Positions 1-6,093 of a stretch of DNA of 10,161 nucleotides are shown here, piece by piece. Both the position numbers and the translations under genes were made by a program. The notes beneath the pieces were generated by a model. The model saw nothing but the letters and a program-made list of their open reading frames with translations, ran no database searches and was not told where the DNA came from. The stretch spans positions 1 through 10,161 of the forward strand of contig DFKI01000129.1 of NCBI GenBank assembly GCA_002373325.1, given 5' to 3'. The DNA is from Treponema sp. UBA3649. GTDB taxonomy: Bacteria > Spirochaetota > Spirochaetia > Treponematales > Treponemataceae. Position 1 is the stretch's first letter, and the number at the start of each line of letters is the position of its first letter.

Positions 1-314
1 AAAAGCCTGTCCACAAGCGAGAGCAGCTCGAAAACAAGTGCCATAATCAGAGCGAAGCCCAGCGTCCCTATGTAGATTGTATACGGATTGAATGAAGCGA
101 GCCAGTAACAGAGGAGACCGTAAGAAAGCGCCCCGTAAAAAAGCCCCCACGCCCACGCTGATTTCAAGCACATCCTGTGAATCGCAAGAAAGAGAGGACA
201 AAGAGCAAAAAAACCCACAAAACCAAGCCCGCCTTCGAACAAAAATCCTGGATGAGAAAATGAAAATAGAAAAGATGAAAAAATCAAAAGGGAAAAAATC
301 TTCAACCGATTCAC
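1..314 (-). CDS. lnt: Apolipoprotein N-acyltransferase, N-terminal part (runs off the window)
   Basis: Lnt adds the third acyl chain to the N-terminal cysteine of lipoproteins in the inner membrane. Only the first 104 codons are present; the nitrilase-like catalytic domain lies outside. I read a GTG start at 314-312, eight bases after a strong GGGGAGGT site (323-330). The product begins MNRLKIFSLL and is almost wholly hydrophobic, with several membrane segments (about residues 5-19, 28-46, 53-73, 78-98). The motif WGLFYGALSYGLLCYWL (55-71) resembles the W-G-x-x-x-G-x-x-x-Y-W-L segment of Lnt. The gene follows HU, as in T. pallidum, which supports the name. The RBS overlaps the HU stop codon, so translation may be coupled. 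Without the catalytic Glu-Lys-Cys residues the name rests on the membrane domain and context. Confidence 0.8.
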   Translation of the reverse strand, partial: MNRLKIFSLLIFSSFLFSFSHPGFLFEGGLGFVGFFALCPLFLAIHRMCLKSAWAWGLFYGALSYGLLCYWLASFNPYTIYIGTLGFALIMALVFELLSLVDRL

Positions 315-329
315 TGCGCGGGACCTCCC

Positions 330-662
330 CTATTTGGAACTAGCAGAATCCTCCTCCACTGGCAGCTCCCAAAGCGCGTTTTTCAATTCCCTGCCGGCCC
401 TAAAGACCGCTACATGATGAGGTGCGACGGACAGAGCCTCTCCAGTCTTCGGATTTCTTGCTTTCTCACGGCCTCTTCTGAGCCTTGGTTCAAAGGTTCC
501 AAATCCTCGAAGCTCAATGGTATTCCCATCACTTAACGATGTCTTGATATTCTGCAAAAGAGAATCCAGAATATCCTGTATAACTTTTTTCTCATAACCT
601 GCATCGGACTGATACACAGCCTCTATCAAGTCATATTTAGTTACCTTTTTAGCAGACATCAT
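330..662 (-). CDS. HU/IHF-family DNA-binding protein
   Basis: Small dimeric nucleoid protein that bends DNA. The 110 residues cover the full family fold: N-terminal helices with TKYDLIEAVY (8-17), the turn GFGTFE (53-58), then the DNA-embracing arm with the signature RNPKTGE (69-75), whose proline intercalates into DNA in the family. About ten residues (PVEEDSASSK) extend past the usual end as a short acidic and serine-rich tail. Two ATGs lie back to back (662-660 and 659-657). AGGAG at 666-670 is 3 bases from the first and 6 from the second, so the second may be the real start (109 residues). It lies 95 bases after S20 and runs into lnt. HU and IHF subunits cannot be told apart here. Confidence 0.95.
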   Translation of the reverse strand: MMSAKKVTKYDLIEAVYQSDAGYEKKVIQDILDSLLQNIKTSLSDGNTIELRGFGTFEPRLRRGREKARNPKTGEALSVAPHHVAVFRAGRELKNALWELPVEEDSASSK

Positions 663-757
663 ACACTCCTAAAAACATGAGAGCACCTTAAAAGCTGAAA
701 CTTCAAAGATGCCCTGAACTAAAACCTGAAAGCAATGAGACTCCATGCCCGATTTCG

Positions 758-1063
758 TTACTCCGCGGTCTTCACAACCCCGAAGGTAACATTGTACAGC
801 TTGTACATGCGGCTCTTCTTGCGGGAAACAGCGTTGCGATGCATCACACCCTTGCGCTGGGCCACATCATACTCATGCTGAAGAGCAATCAGAGCGGCCT
901 TTGCTGCCTCCTGATCCTTTTTCTGTACAGCGGCAACAAATTTCTTTGCACTTGTGCGGCAGGTAGACTTTACGGCCTTGTTGCGAAGGCGACGAACCTC
1001 ACTCTGTGCATGTCTTTTTTCTGCAGATGACTTTCTCACTGCATTCTTTTTTTCTTCTGCCAA
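758..1063 (-). CDS. rpsT: 30S ribosomal protein S20
   Basis: S20 binds 16S rRNA in the small subunit. The reading frame is open from an ATG at 1096, but the S20-like part starts at the TTG at 1063-1061, seven bases after GGGGG (1071-1075), giving 101 residues. Starting further up would add eleven residues (MWTFIFYGGNP) unlike any S20 and would place coding over a leader hairpin. The product is rich in Lys and Arg and shows the S20 helices: SSAEKRHAQSEVRRLRNKAV early, then KKFVAAVQKKDQEAAKAAL, and the conserved KGVMHRNAVSRKKSRM near the end. The C-terminus extends a little beyond the usual length (YKLYNVTFGVVKTAE). It is flanked by the zinc-ribbon gene upstream and HU downstream. Confidence 0.95.
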   Translation of the reverse strand: MAEEKKNAVRKSSAEKRHAQSEVRRLRNKAVKSTCRTSAKKFVAAVQKKDQEAAKAALIALQHEYDVAQRKGVMHRNAVSRKKSRMYKLYNVTFGVVKTAE

Positions 1064-1085
1064 AGGATTACCCCCATAAAATATG

Positions 1086-1111
1086 AATGTCCACAAATCT
1101 CCGCGGACATT
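1086..1111 (-). promoter_or_regulatory. Leader hairpin upstream of rpsT
   Basis: Read on the minus strand, AATGTCCGC and GTGGACATT form a nine-pair stem (one G-U) around an eight-base loop, GGAGATTT. It ends 22 bases before the TTG start and just above the RBS. The loop itself looks like a Shine-Dalgarno sequence. S20 represses its own translation in E. coli, so this is a plausible control site, but that role is inferred. Confidence 0.45.
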
Positions 1112-1177
1112 TGTCTATAAAACTTACCATAATCAGGCACAGTAACTGCTGCACCCACCCATGCGGACTGCAAAATC

Positions 1178-1348
1178 TTATTTGAAGTCTTTCGGTCTTC
1201 TTTCAACGCGCTTGCATTTCTGGCACTCAGCCATATTTCTGAGCCGGCCCTTCTCAAACAGGGTCTTCATTGAAATTTCACCGCCACAAGGGCAGAAAAA
1301 CTTCTGGGTCGCAACGGTGGTACGAGAGTTTTTACTTGCTCCAGCCAT
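1178..1348 (-). CDS. Small zinc-ribbon protein, 56 residues, function unknown
   Basis: A short basic protein starting MAGASKNSRTTVATQKFF. Two cysteine pairs, CPC (Cys19, Cys21) and CQKC (Cys42, Cys45), are 20 residues apart, as expected for one zinc ribbon. Between and after them are many Lys and Arg residues (KGRLRN, KRVERRPKDFK). Size, charge and position directly before S20 suggest a ribosome- or RNA-associated protein like the small zinc-ribbon ribosomal proteins (L33, L36 type), but I do not recognise it as one of them. The start is firm: GGAGGA at 1354-1359 is five bases from the ATG, and a good promoter lies just beyond. The frame is open from start to TAA with no conflict on the other strand. 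Function is not assigned. Confidence 0.85.
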   Translation of the reverse strand: MAGASKNSRTTVATQKFFCPCGGEISMKTLFEKGRLRNMAECQKCKRVERRPKDFK

Positions 1349-1379
1349 GACATTCCTCCATAATAATATCTAGTTCGCT

Positions 1380-1409
1380 ATAATACACGAATTTAAGCGA
1401 TTGTGTCAA
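1380..1409 (-). promoter_or_regulatory. Sigma-70 promoter of the zinc-ribbon gene and probably rpsT
   Basis: On the minus strand a perfect -35 TTGACA (1404-1409) and a -10 TATTAT (1380-1385) are 18 bases apart. The expected transcript start near 1373 gives a leader of about 25 bases with the GGAGGA RBS. No terminator is visible between the zinc-ribbon gene and rpsT, so this promoter probably serves both. Confidence 0.75.
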
Positions 1410-1494
1410 GCCTTTATTTGAATAATGACTTGAAATTCCTAAAAAAACTCGCCAAAAAAACCGATATTCACCTTTCTTCAATATTATTCTGAAA

Positions 1495-2259
1495 TTATAC
1501 AGAAAGGGAATCCGGGGGAAGAGCCCTCCACTCATCGAGCTGGGACTGAATCAGAGCCTTGCTTTCCTCAAGAATCATCTTCTCGTCCTCCTTTCCCTGC
1601 GGTGCCGGGTAGATTTTAAGAATCTTCACACGGTAGCTTCCTTTTCTGAGGTTTTTCATTATGTCCATCACCTTCGAGAGTTTCCATCCGCCGTCAAGGG
1701 CACATGCCACGACAGGGAGATGGGTTGACTGTGAGAGTCTCCTGAATCCGGCTGAGTAGAACTGACCGAGCTTTCCGTCGCGGCTTCTGGTACCTTCCGG
1801 GAAGATTACGGGATCCTGCCTTTCCCTCACGACCTGCGAGCCGAAATTCTCAAGATGCTTCATGGCGACAGTGGGGCTTCCTTTTCTTGGAATCATGCAA
1901 TGCCGCTGTGAATGGAGCATTTTTCCGACCATTGGAACGCTGCGCAGGGTATCCTTTGCCACAAAACGGATTTCCCTCCCCCTGAAATAATGCAGGTAAA
2001 GCACGATGTCGATGAGGCTCTGGTGATTTGAAATCACGAGGAACTGCTCGGGAAGGTCCTTGAAACGGCTCTTGTCGGGCAGGTACATGTATCCCCGGTA
2101 ACAGCGGAGGATGGCGAAGAAAAGCCTTGACGACCTGCGGCTGATGTAATTCGACCAGAACAGAGCCGCCTTTTTGCTGAACGGATAGACCAGCATCAGC
2201 ATGAAAGTGGGAAATCCAACAGCACCAAAAAGACATATTATTGTAATTACCGTCAACAT
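1495..2259 (-). CDS. plsC: 1-acyl-sn-glycerol-3-phosphate acyltransferase (PlsC/LPLAT family)
   Basis: Acylates lysophosphatidic acid to phosphatidic acid at the inner membrane in phospholipid synthesis. The 254 residues start with a hydrophobic anchor (about 3-26). The acyltransferase motifs are in order: NHQSLID with catalytic His79 and Asp84 (HxxxxD), the block RFVAKDTLRSVPMVGKML (98-115), the FPEGTRSR glycerol-phosphate-binding motif (153-160), and LPVVACALDGG (181-191). Length fits the family. The ATG at 2259 has GGAAGA directly against it, too close to act as a normal RBS, and a promoter ends six bases upstream, so the mRNA may be leaderless. The second codon is TTG and could be an alternative start. 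Substrate is assigned from the family; a different lysophospholipid acyltransferase is possible. Confidence 0.88.
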   Translation of the reverse strand: MLTVITIICLFGAVGFPTFMLMLVYPFSKKAALFWSNYISRRSSRLFFAILRCYRGYMYLPDKSRFKDLPEQFLVISNHQSLIDIVLYLHYFRGREIRFVAKDTLRSVPMVGKMLHSQRHCMIPRKGSPTVAMKHLENFGSQVVRERQDPVIFPEGTRSRDGKLGQFYSAGFRRLSQSTHLPVVACALDGGWKLSKVMDIMKNLRKGSYRVKILKIYPAPQGKEDEKMILEESKALIQSQLDEWRALPPDSLSV

Positions 2260-2265
2260 TCTTCC

Positions 2266-2294
2266 ATAATATCAGATTCATAGATGAAAGTCTA
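2266..2294 (-). promoter_or_regulatory. plsC promoter, predicted leaderless
   Basis: On the minus strand TAGACT (2289-2294), 17 bases, TATTAT (2266-2271), then six bases to the ATG at 2259. A start seven bases after the -10 falls on the A of the start codon. The smpB promoter across the spacer has the same hexamer and the same spacings. Confidence 0.6.
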
Positions 2295-2325
2295 GTAGCA
2301 CTAATTTCGACTTATACGAAACAAT

Positions 2326-2375
2326 GTCATTATCGGGCTGGCTGGAAGCTACGCTGCAAGTAGACACGATAATCT
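2326..2375 (+). repeat. GTCAT...ATCT palindromic element, copy A (interrupted)
   Basis: Starts GTCAT and ends ATCT. ATTATCG (2329-2335) pairs with CGATAAT (2367-2373), but the loop is 31 bases, against 5 in copy B. It reads like a short stem-loop whose loop has gained some 20-odd bases. Confidence 0.45.
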
Positions 2376-2400
2376 ATTTAATTACAATATAAGTGTTTGC

Positions 2401-2428
2401 AGATTGCCGTATCGAGTACGGCAATGAC
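2401..2428 (-). repeat. GTCAT...ATCT palindromic element, copy B (intact)
   Basis: On the minus strand it starts GTCAT and ends ATCT. ATTGCCGTA (2403-2411) is a perfect nine-base inverted match to TACGGCAAT (2417-2425), with loop TCGAG. A T run (2437-2442) follows on the plus strand but about a dozen bases away, so it is a poor rho-independent terminator. Confidence 0.6.
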
Positions 2429-2528
2429 AAATCAGATTTTTTAGACAGCCCCATGACAAATTCTCGGGAAATTTACAATAAATGTGAAACTCGACATTCG
2501 GGCTAGTAGAACGAATATAAAATAACCG

Positions 2529-2554
2529 GTCATCCAGAGCTTGTGTCAGAATCT
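2529..2554 (+). repeat. GTCAT...ATCT palindromic element, copy C (degenerate)
   Basis: Starts GTCATCCAGAGCTTG and ends TCAGAATCT. The stem is imperfect. The layout GTCAT, arm, CTTG loop, arm, ATCT resembles interspersed repeats of the GTCATCCTGAGCTTG type that I know from several bacterial genomes. Confidence 0.45.
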
Positions 2555-2616
2555 CGAAAAACTCTAGTGAAAGGCTGTGGATTGCAAAAAAAGCTCGGGA
2601 GGTCCCAATCTTTCCC

Positions 2617-2645
2617 TAGACTTTTCAAAAAAAACATTCTATAAT
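2617..2645 (+). promoter_or_regulatory. smpB promoter, predicted leaderless
   Basis: TAGACT (2617-2622), 17 bases, perfect TATAAT (2640-2645), then six bases to the ATG at 2652. The expected transcript start coincides with the start codon. The only RBS-like bases, TAGG at 2647-2650, abut the ATG. Confidence 0.65.
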
Positions 2646-2651
2646 ATAGGT

Positions 2652-3113
2652 ATGGAAGAAGGTCGAAAGATAATTGCACAGAACAAGAAGGCTTATTTCA
2701 ACTATTCTGTGGAAGAGAAAATAGAGTGCGGGATTGCCCTTGTCGGAACGGAGGTCAAATCCGTGAAGTCAGGGAACGTTTCATTCGGGGACAGCTTTGC
2801 CCTGATTGAGAAAGGCGAGGTCTGGATGCAGAATTTCCATATCTCGGAATACTCATACTCCTCCATATTCAATCACAATCCCGACAGGAAGAAAAAGCTG
2901 CTCCTGCACAGGGACCAGATAAAGAGATTGCAGCGGAAGGTGGATGAAAAGGGCATAACACTGGTTCCCCTTGACTTCTACCTCAAAAACGGGCGCGTGA
3001 AAGTGACGCTCGGACTTTGCAAGGGAAAGAAACAGTTTGACAAGCGTGCCTCAATCAAGGAGCGTGACGTCAACAGGGATATAGCCAGGGAATTCAGAAA
3101 AGACCTGCAATAG
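2652..3113 (+). CDS. smpB: SsrA-binding protein SmpB
   Basis: Partner of tmRNA in trans-translation: it binds the tRNA-like domain and brings it to stalled ribosomes. The 153 residues are a normal full length and start MEEGRKIIAQNKKAYFNY. Family blocks: GIALVGTEVKSVKSG (27-41), MQNFHISEYSY (59-69), KLLLHR (82-87), the strand LDFYLKNGRVKVTLGL (107-122), and GKKQFDKR (125-132) leading into the basic C-terminal tail KRASIKERDVNRDIARE, which enters the mRNA channel in known structures. The frame is open from an ATG at 2577, but that extension would cover the promoter and has no SmpB likeness. The next gene starts 13 bases after the stop. The tmRNA gene itself is not in the window. Confidence 0.97.
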   Translation: MEEGRKIIAQNKKAYFNYSVEEKIECGIALVGTEVKSVKSGNVSFGDSFALIEKGEVWMQNFHISEYSYSSIFNHNPDRKKKLLLHRDQIKRLQRKVDEKGITLVPLDFYLKNGRVKVTLGLCKGKKQFDKRASIKERDVNRDIAREFRKDLQ

Positions 3114-3126
3114 ACGGAGATTGCCT

Positions 3127-3969
3127 ATGATTATGAATTCAATGAAGGGAAGGACACGGATTATCATCTTAATGCTTCTGCTGATTTCAGCCTCAAACGC
3201 CCTGTTTGCGCAAAGGACTGTTGATTTCTTCGCCACGGTGATATCATCATCCGACACAAACACGATAAAAATGTCAACGGACCTTTATTTCACGCAGTTT
3301 CAGGGGCTTGACGGATACTTGGTGACGGACAGGAGGGACACACCATACAGCGAGATGCCGAATTCCGGGTGTGACATCGCATTCTACGCGGAGATACAGG
3401 AAAGTGACGGCGGATGGTCATGCACTCTCAACGCAATCAGCAAAAAGGGGCAGCATCTCTCGGAGACAAGGACATACGCTTCCTATTATAAGATACTTCT
3501 GGACGCAAAATCATCGCTTGAGAACATTCTGAACAACGTCGCGTCAGGAGCAACATCCACGGCGGAGACAGAAACCCAGGATTCCGGGGAGCCATACACG
3601 GAGGCAACCCTTGAGACTCTTGCGGGAACATGGACCGGCGAGTCCCTCATCGACAAAGTGATAATCCTAAGGGGCGGAAACGGATTCGTAATCTTCAAGA
3701 ACGGATCGAGCATGAACGTGGGGGTCACGGTCAAGGGAAGCAATGTCACCGTGGTGCAAAAAGGAAGGTCAAACGCATCGTTCCATCCCGAAATCAGCAG
3801 GGAGCTTGCGGTAAAAGCAGCGACGGACGCGGAGCCGATCAAATGGACTCTTACAACGACTAGCGCGGTCTCGATGAAAGGTACGAAATCAACCTTGGTA
3901 GAGGACGAGCAGTCGAGCACGGGAGTGAGCAGCGCATCAATCGACGTGGAATGGACGAAGCAGCAGTGA
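3127..3969 (+). CDS. Exported protein of unknown function
   Basis: A 280-residue protein I do not recognise. The start is the ATG at 3127, six bases after GGAGA (3116-3120); a TTG at 3121 in the same frame has no room for an RBS. Residues 6-28 form a clear signal peptide (basic MKGRTR, then a hydrophobic core IIILMLLLISASNA, then LFA before Q29), with no lipobox cysteine, so the mature protein should be periplasmic or outer-membrane associated. The first mature domain (about 29-140) is followed by a Thr/Ser/Glu-rich linker (about 142-168) and a second, beta-strand-rich domain starting LAGTWTGESLIDKVIILRGG, reminiscent of lipocalin-like GTW motifs. The acidic, Ser-rich stretch near 257-270 may be flexible. 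It is very probably co-transcribed with smpB (13-base gap). Confidence 0.8.
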   Translation: MIMNSMKGRTRIIILMLLLISASNALFAQRTVDFFATVISSSDTNTIKMSTDLYFTQFQGLDGYLVTDRRDTPYSEMPNSGCDIAFYAEIQESDGGWSCTLNAISKKGQHLSETRTYASYYKILLDAKSSLENILNNVASGATSTAETETQDSGEPYTEATLETLAGTWTGESLIDKVIILRGGNGFVIFKNGSSMNVGVTVKGSNVTVVQKGRSNASFHPEISRELAVKAATDAEPIKWTLTTTSAVSMKGTKSTLVEDEQSSTGVSSASIDVEWTKQQ

Positions 3970-4018
3970 CATCCCCCGCCCCCACGAGCTTTTGCCAAAA
4001 GATTTAGGAGCCTAAAAA

Positions 4019-5188
4019 ATGAACGACACGGAAAATCGCGGACAGAGCGAGGAAAAAGTCAAATATCAGGCGGAGCTTTTTTCCAACAGGCTCGCAAAGC
4101 AGTACAGAATTCTTCGGAAATGGGCAAGAAAAAACCGGGTCACTTGCTACCGTCTCTATGACAGGGACATCCCGGAGATTCCTTTGTCCGCAGACCTCTA
4201 CACATTTCTTCCGCCCGGAACCGATGACAAAATCTCAGCGGCCAGCTTCATAAGGGAGGAGAACGAGGCAATCAGCAAAAACGACGCTTCTTCGGCAAGA
4301 GTCCTTGAGGATGAGAAAAACAGAACCTACCTGCATCTCTACCTCTACGAAAGACCATACGAAAAAGCGGAGGACGAGGAAAAAATCTGGCTCGAAGCAA
4401 TGGCACAATCCGCAGCGGAAACACTGGGCATAAGACGGGAGAACGTCATAATCAAGACAAGGAAAAAGCAGTCAGGAAACGACGAGGGAAGACAGACCCA
4501 ATACGAAAAGATTGAGGGAGAGAGGCGAATTCTGGGACTTGTGCAGGAGCAGGGACAGATTTTTACGGTAAACCTCTCGGACTACATCGACACGGGACTT
4601 TTTTTCGACCACAGGCCGCTCAGAAATCACGTCCGGATGACATGCTCGGGTAAATCGGTGCTCAACCTCTTCTGCTACACGGGAAGCTTTTCGGTCTATG
4701 CGGCGGAGGGAAAAGCAAGGCGGGTTGAGAGCGTGGACATGAGCAAAACCTACCTTGAGTGGGCGGAGGACAACATGCGGATAAACGGATTCTCCGATGA
4801 AAAACGCTACGTATTCACACGGCAGGATGTGAACGGATTCCTGAACCAGAAAAACGCAGAGGTCGCAAACAAGGAGGGAACGAACCGATTCGACATAATC
4901 ATCCTGGATCCTCCCACATTCAGCAACTCAAAGCGGACGGACACGGTCCTTGACATAAACAGGGACTGGCCTGACCTTGTGAAAAAATGCCTTAGCATAC
5001 TCACACCGCACGGAATCCTGTACTTCAGCACGAACAGCAGGAGACTCACGTTCAGCGAGGACCAGCTTCCGAAATCAAGCTCGGGAGAAATCCTTTTCAA
5101 AGCGGAGGAAATCACGTCAAAGACCATTCCCGAGGACTACAGGAACAGCAGAATTCACCGCGCATGGAAGATTGAGAGAAAATCCTGA
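4019..5188 (+). CDS. RlmK-type 23S rRNA methyltransferase (SAM-dependent)
   Basis: Resembles the C-terminal half of E. coli RlmKL, which makes m7G2069 in 23S rRNA. Shared blocks: FSNRLAKQYRILRKWA (21-36), CYRLYDRDIPE (43-53), NLSDYIDTGLFFDHR (185-199), SAM motif I NLFCYTGSFSVYAA (216-229), acidic motif II VDMSKTYLEWAEDN (239-252), and the catalytic-region motif DPPTFSNSK (297-305). The protein is 389 residues, with no THUMP or RlmL half attached. Residues about 62-103, between LYTF and YLHLYLYERPY, look like an insert relative to the E. coli protein. The ATG is eight bases after AGGAG (4006-4010). It follows the exported-protein gene by 49 bases with no terminator between. The m7G product is inferred from the family; another 23S position is possible. 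Confidence 0.85.
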   Translation: MNDTENRGQSEEKVKYQAELFSNRLAKQYRILRKWARKNRVTCYRLYDRDIPEIPLSADLYTFLPPGTDDKISAASFIREENEAISKNDASSARVLEDEKNRTYLHLYLYERPYEKAEDEEKIWLEAMAQSAAETLGIRRENVIIKTRKKQSGNDEGRQTQYEKIEGERRILGLVQEQGQIFTVNLSDYIDTGLFFDHRPLRNHVRMTCSGKSVLNLFCYTGSFSVYAAEGKARRVESVDMSKTYLEWAEDNMRINGFSDEKRYVFTRQDVNGFLNQKNAEVANKEGTNRFDIIILDPPTFSNSKRTDTVLDINRDWPDLVKKCLSILTPHGILYFSTNSRRLTFSEDQLPKSSSGEILFKAEEITSKTIPEDYRNSRIHRAWKIERKS

Positions 5189-5218
5189 GTAAAAAATCTC
5201 AAATTTGTAAAAAAATCC

Positions 5219-5247
5219 TTTATTTATTTTCCGACTTATGATATAAT
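5219..5247 (+). promoter_or_regulatory. Promoter of the 87-residue protein gene
   Basis: A perfect -10 TATAAT (5242-5247) with only a weak -35 (TTTATT, 5219-5224) 17 bases upstream in an A/T-rich stretch. The expected start near 5254 gives a leader of about 37 bases carrying GAGAGG. Confidence 0.6.
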
Positions 5248-5290
5248 TTATGAAAACGGACATTAAGCAACTTCACGAGAGGAAATAGAT

Positions 5291-5554
5291 ATGGATGAAG
5301 CAGCAGTAAAGACTTTTTTGGGAGTGAAACCCGGCGACTCTGAGGACACCTTCAACGGATTCATGTCCGCAAACGGAGGAAATTTGGAGGCAAGTCTGGC
5401 ACAGTACCTTGAGAACGCCGTAGACGCTGGAAGCAAAAACGGTTCCGCAGAATACACGTCATGGTGCGCGGCAACGGCAAAGGACATCCTGGGCGGGAAA
5501 TTCGCATCCCTTGCCGATGTTCAGAGCGCGGCTGATTCTTTTGCGGCAAGCTGA
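5291..5554 (+). CDS. Small acidic protein, 87 residues, function unknown
   Basis: Not recognised. It has a convincing start: GAGAGG (5277-5282) eight bases before the ATG, and its own promoter. The product is acidic and alanine-rich, with no signal peptide or membrane segment, so cytoplasmic. It reads as helices broken by glycine turns (VKPGDS, NGG, GGK); one cysteine is at residue 59 in TSWCAATAKDILGGKFASL. The third base of codons and amino-acid mix match the neighbours, which supports a real gene. It converges on the OmpA-family pseudogene 72 bases further on. Confidence 0.7.
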   Translation: MDEAAVKTFLGVKPGDSEDTFNGFMSANGGNLEASLAQYLENAVDAGSKNGSAEYTSWCAATAKDILGGKFASLADVQSAADSFAAS

Positions 5555-5626
5555 TTGGCAATCAAAAGCCGTAGAAGTAACTCTGAAAATTCGACCTCAA
5601 TTAGTAGTTTTTAGAGCTTGCTAGAA

Positions 5627-6093
5627 TCATTCAAGCACAGTAATTTCCACGCGGCGGTTTTTAGCCATACCCTCAGGACTCTCATTCGATGCAATCGGCA
5701 TTGTAGCTCTGAAACCCTTGCAAAGAATCTGTTCCTGCGGGATTCCCCTTTTTATGAGTTCCACGGATATTGTCTCAGCTGTCGACGCAGTGACCTGCAA
5801 TCAGATAAAGGGACTTCGGTGATTTTTTCAGGACATCCGCAATCAAGTCCAGCCTGTCCTCCTCCCCGGGAAGCAGCTCCGCACTGTCGCTCTTGAACTG
5901 GAGATTGTTCAGGGTGAGTTTTATCCCCGCCTTGGTCTGCTCCAGAGTAATCGGGTCCGGTCCGCCACTGTATTTTGAATGATGACAGAACCTTTATTTG
6001 TCCGTTGTCAGTAAGCGTAATTCCATGCCCGCTGAGTCCGAACGCATAAGAGACCATCGAAATCAAGAAAAGCAGAAGGAAAACTCTTCTCAC
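5627..6093 (-). pseudogene. Decayed OmpA-family outer-membrane protein gene
   Basis: Three frames of the minus strand together spell an OmpA-like protein. Frame 1 from a GTG at 6093 (GAGG five bases upstream; a TTG at 6111 is an alternative) gives a signal peptide MRRVFLLLFLISMVSYAFG and about 20 more residues, then loses sense near 5970. Frame 2 continues with the OmpA domain, ITLEQTKAGIKLTLNNLQF, FKSDSAELLP and LYLIAGH, and hits TGA at 5775-5777. Frame 3 carries AETISVELIKRGIPQEQIL, then SNESPEGMAKNRRVEIT, to a TGA at 5627-5629. Between GH and AETISVEL the family's NxxLSxxRA segment, with the peptidoglycan-binding Arg, is missing. The region before the OmpA domain is also very short. Two frame changes plus a deletion mark a dead gene. 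It lies 27 bases after arsR and was probably its operon partner. Confidence 0.85.

Larger units (their letters stand above)
2260..2651. other. Divergent plsC-smpB spacer without genes
   Basis: No convincing ORF lies here. The spacer holds the two outward promoters at its edges and, between them, three related palindromic elements (2326-2375, 2401-2428, 2529-2554). Around 2431-2456 the minus strand also reads GTCATGGGGCTGTCT followed by an A run and ATCT, which may be a fourth, stemless relative or the end of an old insertion. Confidence 0.7.

Noticed and set aside
92..343. 83-residue basic open frame on the plus strand
   Set aside because: It is the complement of the hydrophobic lnt start; the Lys-rich product is the mirror of the Phe and Leu codons.
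758..1096. S20 starting at the ATG at 1096
   Set aside because: The extra eleven residues are unlike S20, no RBS precedes that ATG, and they cover part of the leader hairpin.
1430..1494. Possible terminator for plsC in an A/T-rich stretch with two T7 runs on the minus strand
   Set aside because: The only stem is about five A-T pairs, too weak to call.
1850..2281. 143-residue minus-strand frame overlapping plsC
   Set aside because: It is a different frame of the same strand as plsC, which has all acyltransferase motifs; this one has none.
3486..3998. 170-residue open frame on the minus strand opposite the exported-protein gene
   Set aside because: It has no RBS and a composition (Val, Ser, Pro runs) typical of antisense reading of a coding gene with a signal peptide and good start on the other strand.
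5536..5575. Nested inverted repeats after the 87-residue gene (CGGC/GCCG and GATT/AATC)
   Set aside because: The stems are four bases each with uneven loops and there is no T run, so not a convincing terminator.
2485..5607. Similar TCGAC...TAGTAG strings near 2487 and 5590
   Set aside because: The match is short and gapped; it may be another dispersed repeat but cannot be supported from two weak copies.
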